From Diaminobutyricimonas sp. LJ205 (GTDB lineage Bacteria > Actinomycetota > Actinomycetes > Actinomycetales > Microbacteriaceae): a stretch of DNA of 64,000 nt. Positions 35,992 through 43,435 of the stretch are shown piece after piece. The stretch's first letter is position 1, and every line of letters begins with the position of its first letter. The position numbers and the translations under genes were made by a program. Below the pieces are notes generated by a model that saw only the letters and a program-made list of their open reading frames with translations, did not search any database and was not told the origin of the DNA. The stretch spans positions 1,922,001-1,986,000 of the forward strand of contig NZ_CP046619.1 in the NCBI RefSeq assembly GCF_009755725.1, written 5' to 3'.

Positions 35992-36840
35992 CTACGGCTT
36001 CGGAATCGACGTGTAGGAATCGGGCCGGCGGTCGCGATAGAACTGCCAGTTGTTGCGCACCTGGCGGATCATGTCGAGGTCGAGATCACGGATGACGAGG
36101 TCTTCATCCTCGTCGCTGCCGTACTCGCCGACCAGGTTGCCCTGCGGGTCGACGAACTGGCTGGAGCCGTAGAAGTTCACGGCGAGCTCGCCGTACTCGT
36201 TGTCCTCGGTGCCGACGCGGTTGGGCGCGGCGATGAAGTAGCCGTTCGCCGCGGCGGCCGCGGGCTGCTCGAGCTGCCACAGCCGGTTCGACAGGCCCGG
36301 CTTGGTGGCATTCGGGTTGAACACGATCTGGGCGCCGTTCAGCCCCAGCTCGCGCCATCCCTCGGGGAAGTGCCGGTCGTAACAGATGTAGACGCCGATG
36401 GGGCCGACCGCGGTGTTGAACACCGGGTAGCCCAGGTTGCCGGGACGGAAGTAGAACTTCTCCCAGAACTTGTCGAGGTTGGGGATGTGGTGCTTGCGGT
36501 ACTTGCCGACGATGCTGCCGTCCGCATCGATGACGACGGCGGTGTTGTAGTAGACGCCAGGCATGTCCTCCTCGTAGATCGGGAGGATGGTGACGATGTT
36601 GTGCTCCTTCGCCAGCGCGGCGAAGCGTTGCACGATGGGCCCGTCTGCGGGCTCGGCGTATTCGTAATACTTGGCATCCTCGGTGATGCCGAAGTACGGC
36701 CCGTAGAACAGTTCCTGGAAGCAGATGACCTGCGCGCCTTGCCTGGCGGCCTCCCGCAGGAAGTCCTCGTGCTTCTTGATCATGGACTCTTTGTCACCCG
36801 TCCATGTCGTTTGGGTGATTGCTGCTCGGACGATGGTCAT
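35992..36840 (-). CDS. Beta-ureidopropionase / N-carbamoyl-beta-alanine amidohydrolase (nitrilase superfamily)
   Basis: A 282-residue nitrilase-superfamily amidase. The catalytic triad is visible: glutamate in CFQELFYGPYFG near residue 43, lysine in GKYRKHHIPN near 117 and cysteine in VYICYDRHFPEGW near 151. N-carbamoyl-beta-alanine is split into beta-alanine, CO2 and ammonia. It is the first gene of the minus-strand cluster, with GGAGGG a few bases before ATG 36840 and a promoter candidate upstream. An N-carbamoyl-D-amino-acid or N-carbamoylputrescine role is less likely in this context. Confidence 0.92.
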   Translation of the reverse strand: MTIVRAAITQTTWTGDKESMIKKHEDFLREAARQGAQVICFQELFYGPYFGITEDAKYYEYAEPADGPIVQRFAALAKEHNIVTILPIYEEDMPGVYYNTAVVIDADGSIVGKYRKHHIPNLDKFWEKFYFRPGNLGYPVFNTAVGPIGVYICYDRHFPEGWRELGLNGAQIVFNPNATKPGLSNRLWQLEQPAAAAANGYFIAAPNRVGTEDNEYGELAVNFYGSSQFVDPQGNLVGEYGSDEDEDLVIRDLDLDMIRQVRNNWQFYRDRRPDSYTSIPKP

Positions 36841-36870
36841 GAACCCTCCAGTCGCTAGCTCGTTGGCGTA

Positions 36871-36899
36871 AACCTAGACTCGCCCGCGCGGCGGGACAA
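36871..36899 (-). promoter_or_regulatory. Candidate promoter of the pyrimidine/hydantoin cluster
   Basis: Read on the minus strand: TTGTCC (36899-36894), a 17-nt spacer, then TAGGTT (36876-36871), 30 nt before the beta-ureidopropionase ATG. Both hexamers are reasonable sigma-70-type matches. Confidence 0.45.
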
Positions 36900-37038
36900 G
36901 ACCCCGCGTAGAGTAGAGAACATCTCGACCCCTCACGCCAGGTCTGGCGCGGCGTGCTGATTCCCCGGTTGGAACAGCTGGTTCGATTCCTATGGCTGCG
37001 TCCGCGACATCCGTTCGATGCGCGACTCGAGGAGTCCC

Positions 37039-38031
37039 ATGCCCCGCCGCTTTGCCTTCATCCCCCTGTCAGCCGCCGGGATTCTGGCGCTCGCCGGCTG
37101 CACCGCCGCGCCCGCGCCGGCGACCCCGGCTGACACACTGCCGCGGATCGTTGTCGTCGACAATTGCGGCTTCGAGCTCACGCTCGACAGCGCTCCCGAG
37201 CGGATTGTCACAATAAAGTCCACGACGACCGAAATGCTGCTCGCGCTCGGCCTCGCCGACCGGATCGTCGGGGCCGCGTTCCTTGACGGACCGGTGCCAG
37301 ATCGCTGGGCCGACGATGCGGCGAACCTGCCCATGATCAGCGATTTTGCACCGGGGCAGGAGGCTGTGCTCGAGCTTGAGCCGGATCTCGTCTACGCCGG
37401 ATGGGAGTCGAATCTCACCGCGGACACCGCCGGGGAACGCGACACCCTCGCCGCGCTCGGCGTCGACAGTTACGTGGCGCCGTCGGCCTGTAAGGACCCG
37501 GGCTACCAGCCCGACAAACTCACCTTCGACGTGCTCTTCGACGAGATCACGGAAGCCGGTCGAGTGTTCAGAGCCGCCGACGCCGCCGCCGCGCTCATCG
37601 CTGAGCAACGGGCAGCGCTCGCCAGTCTCGAACCGTCGACCGCAGGGCTGTCAGCGCTCTGGTATTCCTCCGGCACGGACACGCCGTACGTCGGCGCCGG
37701 CATCGGCGCACCGCAGATGATCCTCGAGGCGGCCGGGCTGAGAAACGTCGCGGCAAACGTACGTGACACCTGGACGTCGCTCGGCTGGGAAGCGATCATC
37801 GAGGCGAACCCGGATGTCATCGTGCTCGTCGACGCCTCCTGGAACACCGCCGCCACGAAGATGGACCTGCTGCGCTCGAACCCGGTCACCGCGCAGCTAG
37901 AAGCGGTCAAGAACGAACGCTTCATCACCATCCCGTTCGCTGCCGGTGAGGCCGGCGTGCGCAATGTGGACGCGGTCGTCTCGATCACCGCCCAGCTGGA
38001 CGAGCTCGGCCTTGGCCGCGGACTCGACTGA
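37039..38031 (+). CDS. Periplasmic-binding lipoprotein of a BtuF/FepB-type ABC transporter, putative F420-0 binder
   Basis: A 330-residue lipoprotein. The signal peptide ends in lipobox LAGC near residues 15-18. ATG 37039 has GAGGAG 4 nt upstream and is preferred to an ATG 21 nt earlier. The mature part has the class III binding-protein layout: RIVTIKSTTTEMLLALGL, DRIVGAAF, LELEPDLVYAG and NPDVIVLVDASW. The permease, ATPase and cofD follow with gaps of 4 nt or overlaps. Three actinobacterial families (TIGR03868, TIGR03869, TIGR03873, from memory) are proposed as an F420-0 transporter next to F420 genes, and this cassette fits. Cobalamin or siderophore uptake remains possible. Confidence 0.82.
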   Translation: MPRRFAFIPLSAAGILALAGCTAAPAPATPADTLPRIVVVDNCGFELTLDSAPERIVTIKSTTTEMLLALGLADRIVGAAFLDGPVPDRWADDAANLPMISDFAPGQEAVLELEPDLVYAGWESNLTADTAGERDTLAALGVDSYVAPSACKDPGYQPDKLTFDVLFDEITEAGRVFRAADAAAALIAEQRAALASLEPSTAGLSALWYSSGTDTPYVGAGIGAPQMILEAAGLRNVAANVRDTWTSLGWEAIIEANPDVIVLVDASWNTAATKMDLLRSNPVTAQLEAVKNERFITIPFAAGEAGVRNVDAVVSITAQLDELGLGRGLD

Positions 38032-38035
38032 GCGG

Positions 38036-39112
38036 ATGCCGACCACCCGTCCCCGCTGGTCGAGCTTGCCGAGACCAGGCCTCGGCAAGCTCGACCAGCG
38101 GCAGCTTAATCGCCGCCGCACCTGGGGCTGGGCAGCCGCGCTTCTCGCCATCCTGCTGGCCTCGATCGTCGCCGCGATCTGCTTCGGTGCCGCGGACATC
38201 CGCCCGCTCGAGGTGTTCCAGTCGGTTGCCGCGCACCTCGGCTTCGGGGAGAGCCCTCTCAGTGTGCTGCGCGACGGCATCGTCTGGGAGTTACGCCTCC
38301 CGCGCGTGCTGACGGCCGCCGCCGTCGGTGCCGGCCTTGCGATCAGCGGTGCGGTGATGCAGGCGCTGACTCGCAACCCGCTTGCCGACCCGTACCTGCT
38401 CGGGTTGTCGTCGGGCGCGTCACTCGGGGCGGTTGCCGTGCTGCTGCTCGGACTCGGTCTCCTGCTGCCGGTCGCCGCGTTCATCGGTGCCTTCGCCGCG
38501 TTACTCGCCACGCTGCTGCTGGCAGGCGCATCGGGCGGGGTCACCCCGACCCGCACGGTCCTTGCCGGCGTCGCGGTCTCGGCGCTGGCGGCCGCGGTGA
38601 CGAGCCTGGTGATCTTCTGGTCGGCGACCGGCGACTCGTTCCGGGAGATCCTGTCCTGGCTGCTCGGCTCGCTCGCCGGAGCGGATTGGACGACCGTCGC
38701 CATCGCCGGTGGGGCGCTGCTCATTGTCGGGCTGCCGGTGTTGTTCAGCGGCGGCATCCTCGACGGCTTCGCCTTCGGTGACACGACCGCCTCTGCGCTC
38801 GGCATCAACGTCGCCGGCACGCGCTGGCTGCTGCTGGCCGCGACCGCGCTGCTCACCGGCGCGATGGTGTCGGTGAGCGGATCGATCGGATTCATCGGGC
38901 TGGTGCTGCCGCATGCTGTGCGGCTGCTCACCGGCTCGCGTCATCGGGTGCTGCTGCCGCTGTCGGCCCTCGCCGGCGCGATCGTGCTGATCTGGGCGGA
39001 CACGCTGGCGCGCACGCTGTTCGATCCGCGGGAACTGCCGGTGGGCATCGTCACCGCGATCATCGGCGCGCCGGTGTTCGCGGCGCTGCTGACCAGGAAG
39101 GCCACCGGATGA
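38036..39112 (+). CDS. FecCD/BtuC-type ABC permease, putative F420-0 transporter
   Basis: A 358-residue protein with about nine or ten hydrophobic segments. The FecCD signature runs through LRLPRVLTAAAVGAGLAISGAVMQ, then RNPLADPYLLGLSSGASLG and GSIGFIGLVLPHAVRLLTG with the ATPase-coupling region. ATG 38036 is 4 nt after the binding-protein stop. Its first codons run through a perfect 21-bp inverted repeat (38053-38101), so the N-terminal 25 residues are repeat-derived (PRWSSLPRPGLGKLDQR). No better start lies beyond the repeat except a TTG within it. Confidence 0.83.
   Translation: MPTTRPRWSSLPRPGLGKLDQRQLNRRRTWGWAAALLAILLASIVAAICFGAADIRPLEVFQSVAAHLGFGESPLSVLRDGIVWELRLPRVLTAAAVGAGLAISGAVMQALTRNPLADPYLLGLSSGASLGAVAVLLLGLGLLLPVAAFIGAFAALLATLLLAGASGGVTPTRTVLAGVAVSALAAAVTSLVIFWSATGDSFREILSWLLGSLAGADWTTVAIAGGALLIVGLPVLFSGGILDGFAFGDTTASALGINVAGTRWLLLAATALLTGAMVSVSGSIGFIGLVLPHAVRLLTGSRHRVLLPLSALAGAIVLIWADTLARTLFDPRELPVGIVTAIIGAPVFAALLTRKATG
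38053..38101. repeat. Perfect 21-bp inverted repeat at the start of the permease gene
   Basis: Arms 38053-38073 and 38081-38101 are exact complements over 21 bases with a 7-nt loop; the arm core is GGTCGAGCTTGCCGAG. It is a full palindromic copy of the dispersed repeat. In mRNA it forms a strong hairpin just after the permease start codon and may affect its translation relative to the binding protein. Confidence 0.85.
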
Positions 39113-39891
39113 CGCTCACGGTGACGGATGCCGCGATCACGCTCGGCGCCCGCAGAATCGTCGATGCGGTGAAGCTTGCCGCGCCCGGTGGTGGGCTGAC
39201 CGCGCTGGTCGGACCGAACGGTGCTGGCAAGACCACCCTGTTGCGCGGGATCGCCGGGCTGCTGCCGCTTGAAGCCGGAGCGGTCGGGTTCCAGGGGGAC
39301 GACCTGCTCGCGCTCGGACGCCGTGCCCGGGCGCGGGTCGTCGCGGTGGTCGAGCAGGAACTGCATGCCGAGACCGCGCTGACGGTACGGGCGGCCGTCG
39401 AACTCGGACGCACCCCGCACCGGTCGCTGCTCGCAGCAGCGAGTGCCGCGGACGATGAAGCGGTCACCGCCGCCCTCGCGACGGTCGACATGGCCGACTT
39501 CGCCGACCGGCTGTTCGACTCGCTGTCCGGCGGCGAGCGCCAACGGGTGCACCTGGCCCGCGCGCTCGCTCAGGAGCCGCGCCTGTTGCTGCTGGACGAG
39601 CCGACGAACCATCTGGATATTCGGGCGCAACTGTCAACGCTCGAACTGCTGCGCCGACTCGCCCGGGGCGGGGTGACCGCGGTCGCGGCGCTGCACGATC
39701 TCACGCTCGCGGCCACTTACGCCGACCAGGTCGTGGTGCTGGCCGGCGGGCGTGTGGTTGCCACCGGTGACCCACGTTCGGTGCTCACCGCGGACCTGAT
39801 TCACGACGTGTATGGGGTGCAGGCTACGGTGCTGGAGCATCCGTTCTCCGGCCGCCCGGTGATCGCCTTCGCCCCAGAGGAGGACTCATGA
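39109..39891 (+). CDS. ABC ATP-binding protein, putative F420-0 transporter
   Basis: A 260-residue ATPase of the iron-siderophore/B12 type. Walker A GPNGAGKTTLLRG lies near residues 35-47, signature LSGGERQRVHLAR near 142, Walker B LLLLDEPTNHLD near 161 and the H-loop in VAALHDLTLA near 197. It overlaps the permease stop and the cofD start by 4 nt each, so the transporter and cofD are one unit. Confidence 0.87.
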   Translation: MTLTVTDAAITLGARRIVDAVKLAAPGGGLTALVGPNGAGKTTLLRGIAGLLPLEAGAVGFQGDDLLALGRRARARVVAVVEQELHAETALTVRAAVELGRTPHRSLLAAASAADDEAVTAALATVDMADFADRLFDSLSGGERQRVHLARALAQEPRLLLLDEPTNHLDIRAQLSTLELLRRLARGGVTAVAALHDLTLAATYADQVVVLAGGRVVATGDPRSVLTADLIHDVYGVQATVLEHPFSGRPVIAFAPEEDS

Positions 39892-40850
39892 GTGGTGCAG
39901 CCTTGAAGATCGCCGTGCTGGCCGGCGGCGTCGGCGGCGCCAAGTTCGTGCGCGGTTTGCGGCACGCGGCGCCCGACGCCGACATCTCCGTGGTTGTGAA
40001 CACCGGCGACGACATGTGGCTGGCCGGGGTGCGGGTCTGCCCGGACCTCGATTCGATCATGTACGCGCTCGCCGGGGTGAACGACGCCGAGCGGGGCTGG
40101 GGTCGCGCCGGGGAGAGCGAGCGGGTCGCGGCCGAGTTGACGGCATACGGGGTCGGCTGGCCGTGGTTCACCCTCGGTGACCTTGACCTCGGCACGCACC
40201 TCGCGCGCACCAGCCTGCTGCGCGATGGGCTGACCCTGACGGAGGCCACCGCGCGGCTGAGCGCACGCTGGGACCTCGGAGTGCGGCTGCTGCCGATGAG
40301 CGACCAGCGCGTTGAGACGCACGTCCGCACGGCCGAGGGGTTGCTGCATTTCGAGGAATGGTGGGTGCGCACCCGGGCGCAGCTGCCCGCGCTCGGCTTC
40401 GAGCAGGTGGGCGTCGCCGAGGCACGGCCGACGGATGCAGTGCTCGAGACTCTCGCCACTGCGGATGTCGTGGTGCTCGCCCCGTCGAACCCGGTCGTGT
40501 CGATCGGGACGATCCTCGGCGTGCCGGGGCTGCGGGCGGCGCTCATGGCGTCGCCGGCGCCGGTGGTCGGGGTGTCCCCCATCATCGGCGGCGCGGCGTT
40601 GCGTGGCATGGCGGCCGAGTGTCTGAGCGCGATCGGTGTCGACGTGTCGGCTGACGCGGTCGCACGGCACTACGGCGCGCGGTCCGGTGGTGGGCTGCTC
40701 GATGGCTGGCTGGTCGACGACGCGGATGCTTCGGTGGTTCCCCGGCTCGGCGGCGACGGCATCCGCACGGTTGCTCGCCCGCTGTACCTGTCCTCACTGG
40801 ACGAGTCGGCGGCGATCGCCCGCGCGGCCCTGGACCTCGCGCGCGGCTGA
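39888..40850 (+). CDS. cofD: 2-phospho-L-lactate (or PEP) transferase of F420 synthesis, CofD/FbiA
   Basis: A 320-residue enzyme that joins the activated phospholactate or phosphoenolpyruvate unit to Fo to give F420-0 or dehydro-F420-0. It has the N-terminal VLAGGVGGAKFVRGL near residues 10-24, VVNTGDDMWLAGVRVCPDLDS, WFTLGDLDLGTHLART near 90-105 and LAPSNPVVSIGTILGVPG. It starts inside the ABC ATPase stop and its end faces cofC. The coupling with a transporter gene for a possible F420 precursor is notable. Confidence 0.95.
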   Translation: MSGAALKIAVLAGGVGGAKFVRGLRHAAPDADISVVVNTGDDMWLAGVRVCPDLDSIMYALAGVNDAERGWGRAGESERVAAELTAYGVGWPWFTLGDLDLGTHLARTSLLRDGLTLTEATARLSARWDLGVRLLPMSDQRVETHVRTAEGLLHFEEWWVRTRAQLPALGFEQVGVAEARPTDAVLETLATADVVVLAPSNPVVSIGTILGVPGLRAALMASPAPVVGVSPIIGGAALRGMAAECLSAIGVDVSADAVARHYGARSGGGLLDGWLVDDADASVVPRLGGDGIRTVARPLYLSSLDESAAIARAALDLARG

Positions 40851-40879
40851 GCGACCTCGCCTCCCCCCAATGAGGTTGC
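40851..40879. terminator. Hairpin between convergent cofD and cofC
   Basis: GCGACCTC (40851-40858) pairs with GAGGTTGC (40872-40879) with one G-U pair and a C-rich loop. It lies in the 36-nt gap between the two stops. No clear U tract. Confidence 0.35.
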
Positions 40880-40886
40880 GGACCGG

Positions 40887-41486
40887 TCAGTCGAGGACGG
40901 CTCTGGTGTGCCGGCCGAGGCCGAGAGTCCGGGCAATGTCCAGGTCGGCGAGGCTGTCGACGTCGCGGCGGAGTCCGGATGTCTCCGGCACGGCCAGCAC
41001 GACGTGTCCAGACTGCTCGTGGGCGCTGCGTGAGCCCTCGCCGAACCGGGGCACGAGCGAGTCCGCCCGCAGGGCCGTGGTCAGCGTGGAGCCGGTGCCC
41101 GCGGCATCCGGAACCAATGCCAGCGGATGCTGCGCAGCCATCTCCAGCGCCGCATCCAATTCGTCGGGGCGAAGCGCGGGCAGGTCGGCGAGCAGCACCC
41201 CACCGGGTGCGGCCGGGTCCAGCACCGCGAGTCCGGCGCGAATGGCGGCGTTCAGCCCGTGCCGCGGGTCAGCCATCAGCTCGACCCGCTCCGGCAGGCC
41301 GGCCGCGAGTTCCTCATCGGCGGTGACCACCACGACTCGGCCGACGCTTGTGGCTGTGAGCACCGCGTCGAGCGCGTCGAGCGCGAACGCCACGGCGAGC
41401 TCACGCCGGTCAGCGGCATCCGCGACGTCCAACCGCGACTTGCCGATCGCGCCCTTGATCGGCAGCACGAGGGACCAGGCGGGCAT
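40887..41486 (-). CDS. cofC: 2-phospho-L-lactate (PEP) guanylyltransferase, CofC/FbiD
   Basis: A 199-residue nucleotidyltransferase that activates phospholactate or phosphoenolpyruvate with GTP for CofD. The N-terminal SLVLPIKGAIGKSRL fits the nucleotide-binding start; VLLADLPALRPDELD near residue 117 carries the metal aspartate region; PDAAGTGSTLTTAL and GEGSRSAHEQSG follow. It faces cofD tail to tail. Confidence 0.93.
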   Translation of the reverse strand: MPAWSLVLPIKGAIGKSRLDVADAADRRELAVAFALDALDAVLTATSVGRVVVVTADEELAAGLPERVELMADPRHGLNAAIRAGLAVLDPAAPGGVLLADLPALRPDELDAALEMAAQHPLALVPDAAGTGSTLTTALRADSLVPRFGEGSRSAHEQSGHVVLAVPETSGLRRDVDSLADLDIARTLGLGRHTRAVLD

Positions 41487-41527
41487 AGTTCCCCGAGCCT
41501 ATCCGCCCCCAACAACCCCCATTTCAT

Positions 41528-41583
41528 GAGTTAGCCGAAAATGCTAGTGCGCGGCGCGAACAACTAGCATTTTTGGCTAACTC
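41528..41583. repeat. Long inverted repeat (21-bp arms) at a gene-remnant junction
   Basis: Arms 41528-41548 and 41563-41583 are complementary at 20 of 21 positions around a 14-nt GC-rich loop. The arm begins GAGTTAGCC and ends ATGCTAGT. It differs from the GAGCTTGCCGAG family. It lies just before a truncated oxidoreductase remnant, so it may be a small mobile palindrome or a recombination scar. Confidence 0.75.
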
Positions 41584-41610
41584 AGCGAGTGGGCGGGGGG
41601 CTACTGCAGC

Positions 41611-41893
41611 GTGGAGGCCGCGCAACGCCGACTTGCCCACACCGGCCGGTTTCTCCCACGCCAGCCAGTACGTGCGGCTGGAGGACATCGCCGAAAGCAT
41701 TCCCTGCGGTCCCGACCTGGACGAACTGGTCGACGCGGTCCGGCCGTTCGTCGACGCGGGCTTCACCGATGTCGCGCTCGTCCAGGTCGGCGATCAGACC
41801 CAGGAGGCCTTCCTCGGCGAGGCCGCCGGCCCGCTGCTGGAGAAGCTCCGCGCGCTCGAGCCGCCCGCTGGTCAACGCAATCCCGCGGTTTGA
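41611..41893 (+). pseudogene. C-terminal remnant of an F420-dependent luciferase-like oxidoreductase
   Basis: About 80 codons match only the C-terminal end of a G6PDH-type F420 oxidoreductase: ADLPTPAGFSHASQYVRLED, ESIPCGPDLDELVDAVRPF, DAGFTDVALVQVGDQTQEAF and GPLLEKLRAL. The other roughly 230 residues are absent. Upstream lies the inverted repeat 41528-41583 and then cofC. The frame can be extended to ATG 41573, but that part is repeat sequence. The end runs into another dispersed repeat. This is a 5'-truncated relic. Confidence 0.8.
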
Positions 41894-41922
41894 GCTTGCC
41901 AGACCGGTCTCGGCAAGCTCGA
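41894..41922. repeat. Imperfect palindromic copy of the dispersed repeat
   Basis: GAGCTTGCC (41894-41902) and GGCAAGCTC (41914-41922) with an 11-nt loop and decayed flanks. Located between the oxidoreductase remnant and the flavin monooxygenase gene, with a CGCTGGTCAACGC-like flank just before. Confidence 0.65.
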
Positions 41923-41934
41923 CCGACGGAGTGG

Positions 41935-43314
41935 CTACACCCGGGTGCGCTGCACTCGGTAGCTCGCCCCGCGGTGCTCGTCCGGCAGCCGGTCGCCGCG
42001 GCCGTGCAGCTTCTGCCGCAGCGTTCCCGGCTCGTACTCCCCCGGGTAGGCGCCGCGCTTCTGCAATTCCGGGACGACGAACTTCACGACGTCTTCGAAG
42101 GTGCCAGGGGTGATCGCGTACGCCAGGTTGAAGCCGTCGACATCCGTGTCCTCCACCCAGCGGATCAGCTCGTCGGCGACCTCAGCACCCGAGCCGACCA
42201 GGTCCGGGCCGAGCCCACCGATCGCGCCGTGCTCGCCGATGTCCCGCACGGTGAACTCGCGGCCGAGATCGGCAGAAGCCTGAAAGTTCGCGATCACCGA
42301 CTGGATTGCGTTGCTCTGCACATTGCCGACCGGCTCGTCGAGTTCGTACTGCGACAGGTCGATGCCCATCCAGCCGGACATGAAGACCAGCGCCCCCTCG
42401 GCGCTCGCATAGGACCGGAAGTCGTCGAACTTGGCGCGTGCCTTCTCGGGAGTCTCATCGGTGACGATGGTCAGCAACGTGTAGATGCGGGCCGCATAAC
42501 GGTCCCGTCCGGCTGCCTCGAGAGCATCCCGGATCCGCTTCACGACCCCCGTCAGCACCTCCTTGGTGGGCGCGGCGACGAAGATCGCCTCGGCGTTTTC
42601 CGCGGCGAAGCCGATCCCTCGCGATGATGCGCCGGCCTGGTAGATCACCGGCGTGCGTTGCAGCGACGGCTCGGAGATGTGGATGCCGGGAACCGTGAAG
42701 TGCTTGCCCCGGTGTCCGATCTCGTGCACCTTCTCCGGGTCGGTGAACACGCCGGTCTCGCGGTCGCGCACCACGGCGTCGTCCTCCCAGGAACCCTCCC
42801 ACAGCTTGTACAGCACCTCGAGGTACTCGTCAGCATGGTCGTAGCGGTCGTCGTGCTCGAGTTGGTCCTCGTGCCCCATGTTCCGGGCGGCCGACGGGAG
42901 GTAGCCGGTGACGACGTTCCAGCCGACGCGTCCCTTGGTCAGGTGGTCCAGCGTCGTCATCCGCCGCGCGAACGGGTACGGGTGCTCGTACGCGGTGCCT
43001 GCGGTGACCCCGAAGCCGAGGTGCTCGGTGACCAGCGCCATCGCCGAGACGAGCATCATCGGGTCGTTCACCGGAACCTGGGCGCCGTGCCGGATCGCGG
43101 CCTCGTTGCTGCCGCCGTACACGTCGTAGGTGCCGAGCACGTCGGCGATGAAGATGCCATCGAAACGGCCGCGTTCGAGCAGCTTCGCGAGCTCGGTCCA
43201 GTACTCGAGGTCCTTGTAGCGGTACGACTGGTCGTCGGGGTGGCGCCATAGCCCCGAGGACTGGTGGGCGACACAGTTCATGTCAAAGGCGTTGAAGCGG
43301 ATCTGCCTGGTCAT
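41935..43314 (-). CDS. NtaA/SnaA/DmoA family FMN-dependent monooxygenase
   Basis: A 459-residue LLM-fold flavin monooxygenase of the NtaA/DmoA group, which use reduced FMN from a partner reductase. Typical blocks are QIRFNAFDMNCVAHQSSGLW, FDGIFIADVLGTYDVYGGS, TKGRVGWNVVTGYLPSAARN near residue 130, PVIYQAGASSRGIGFAAENAE near 225 and the late FVVPELQKRGAY. ATG 43314 is preferred over one three codons earlier because GGAG lies just before it. An NAD(P)H:FMN reductase gene is divergent, 121 nt away. Known substrates include nitrilotriacetate, dimethyl sulfide and sulfonates; the substrate here is unknown. Confidence 0.9.
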   Translation of the reverse strand: MTRQIRFNAFDMNCVAHQSSGLWRHPDDQSYRYKDLEYWTELAKLLERGRFDGIFIADVLGTYDVYGGSNEAAIRHGAQVPVNDPMMLVSAMALVTEHLGFGVTAGTAYEHPYPFARRMTTLDHLTKGRVGWNVVTGYLPSAARNMGHEDQLEHDDRYDHADEYLEVLYKLWEGSWEDDAVVRDRETGVFTDPEKVHEIGHRGKHFTVPGIHISEPSLQRTPVIYQAGASSRGIGFAAENAEAIFVAAPTKEVLTGVVKRIRDALEAAGRDRYAARIYTLLTIVTDETPEKARAKFDDFRSYASAEGALVFMSGWMGIDLSQYELDEPVGNVQSNAIQSVIANFQASADLGREFTVRDIGEHGAIGGLGPDLVGSGAEVADELIRWVEDTDVDGFNLAYAITPGTFEDVVKFVVPELQKRGAYPGEYEPGTLRQKLHGRGDRLPDEHRGASYRVQRTRV

Positions 43315-43435
43315 GCGCTCCATGGTCGGCGGGATCGGCCGGATGCGATAGCCGACCCGTCACAGGACGTCATACGGTGACGCCGTGTGACGGAGGGCAT
43401 CGACAGGGGCGGATGCATCGATCTAGCGTCTGGGC

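Noticed and set aside
36970-37000. T-loop-like GGTTCGATTCC suggesting a tRNA before the binding-protein gene
   Set aside because: The flanking bases do not form the T stem, and no anticodon or acceptor stem is found around it.
36900-37038. Possible cobalamin riboswitch before the BtuF-like gene
   Set aside because: A GCCAGG...TGGC hairpin is present, but the other conserved B12 elements are absent and the space is too short.
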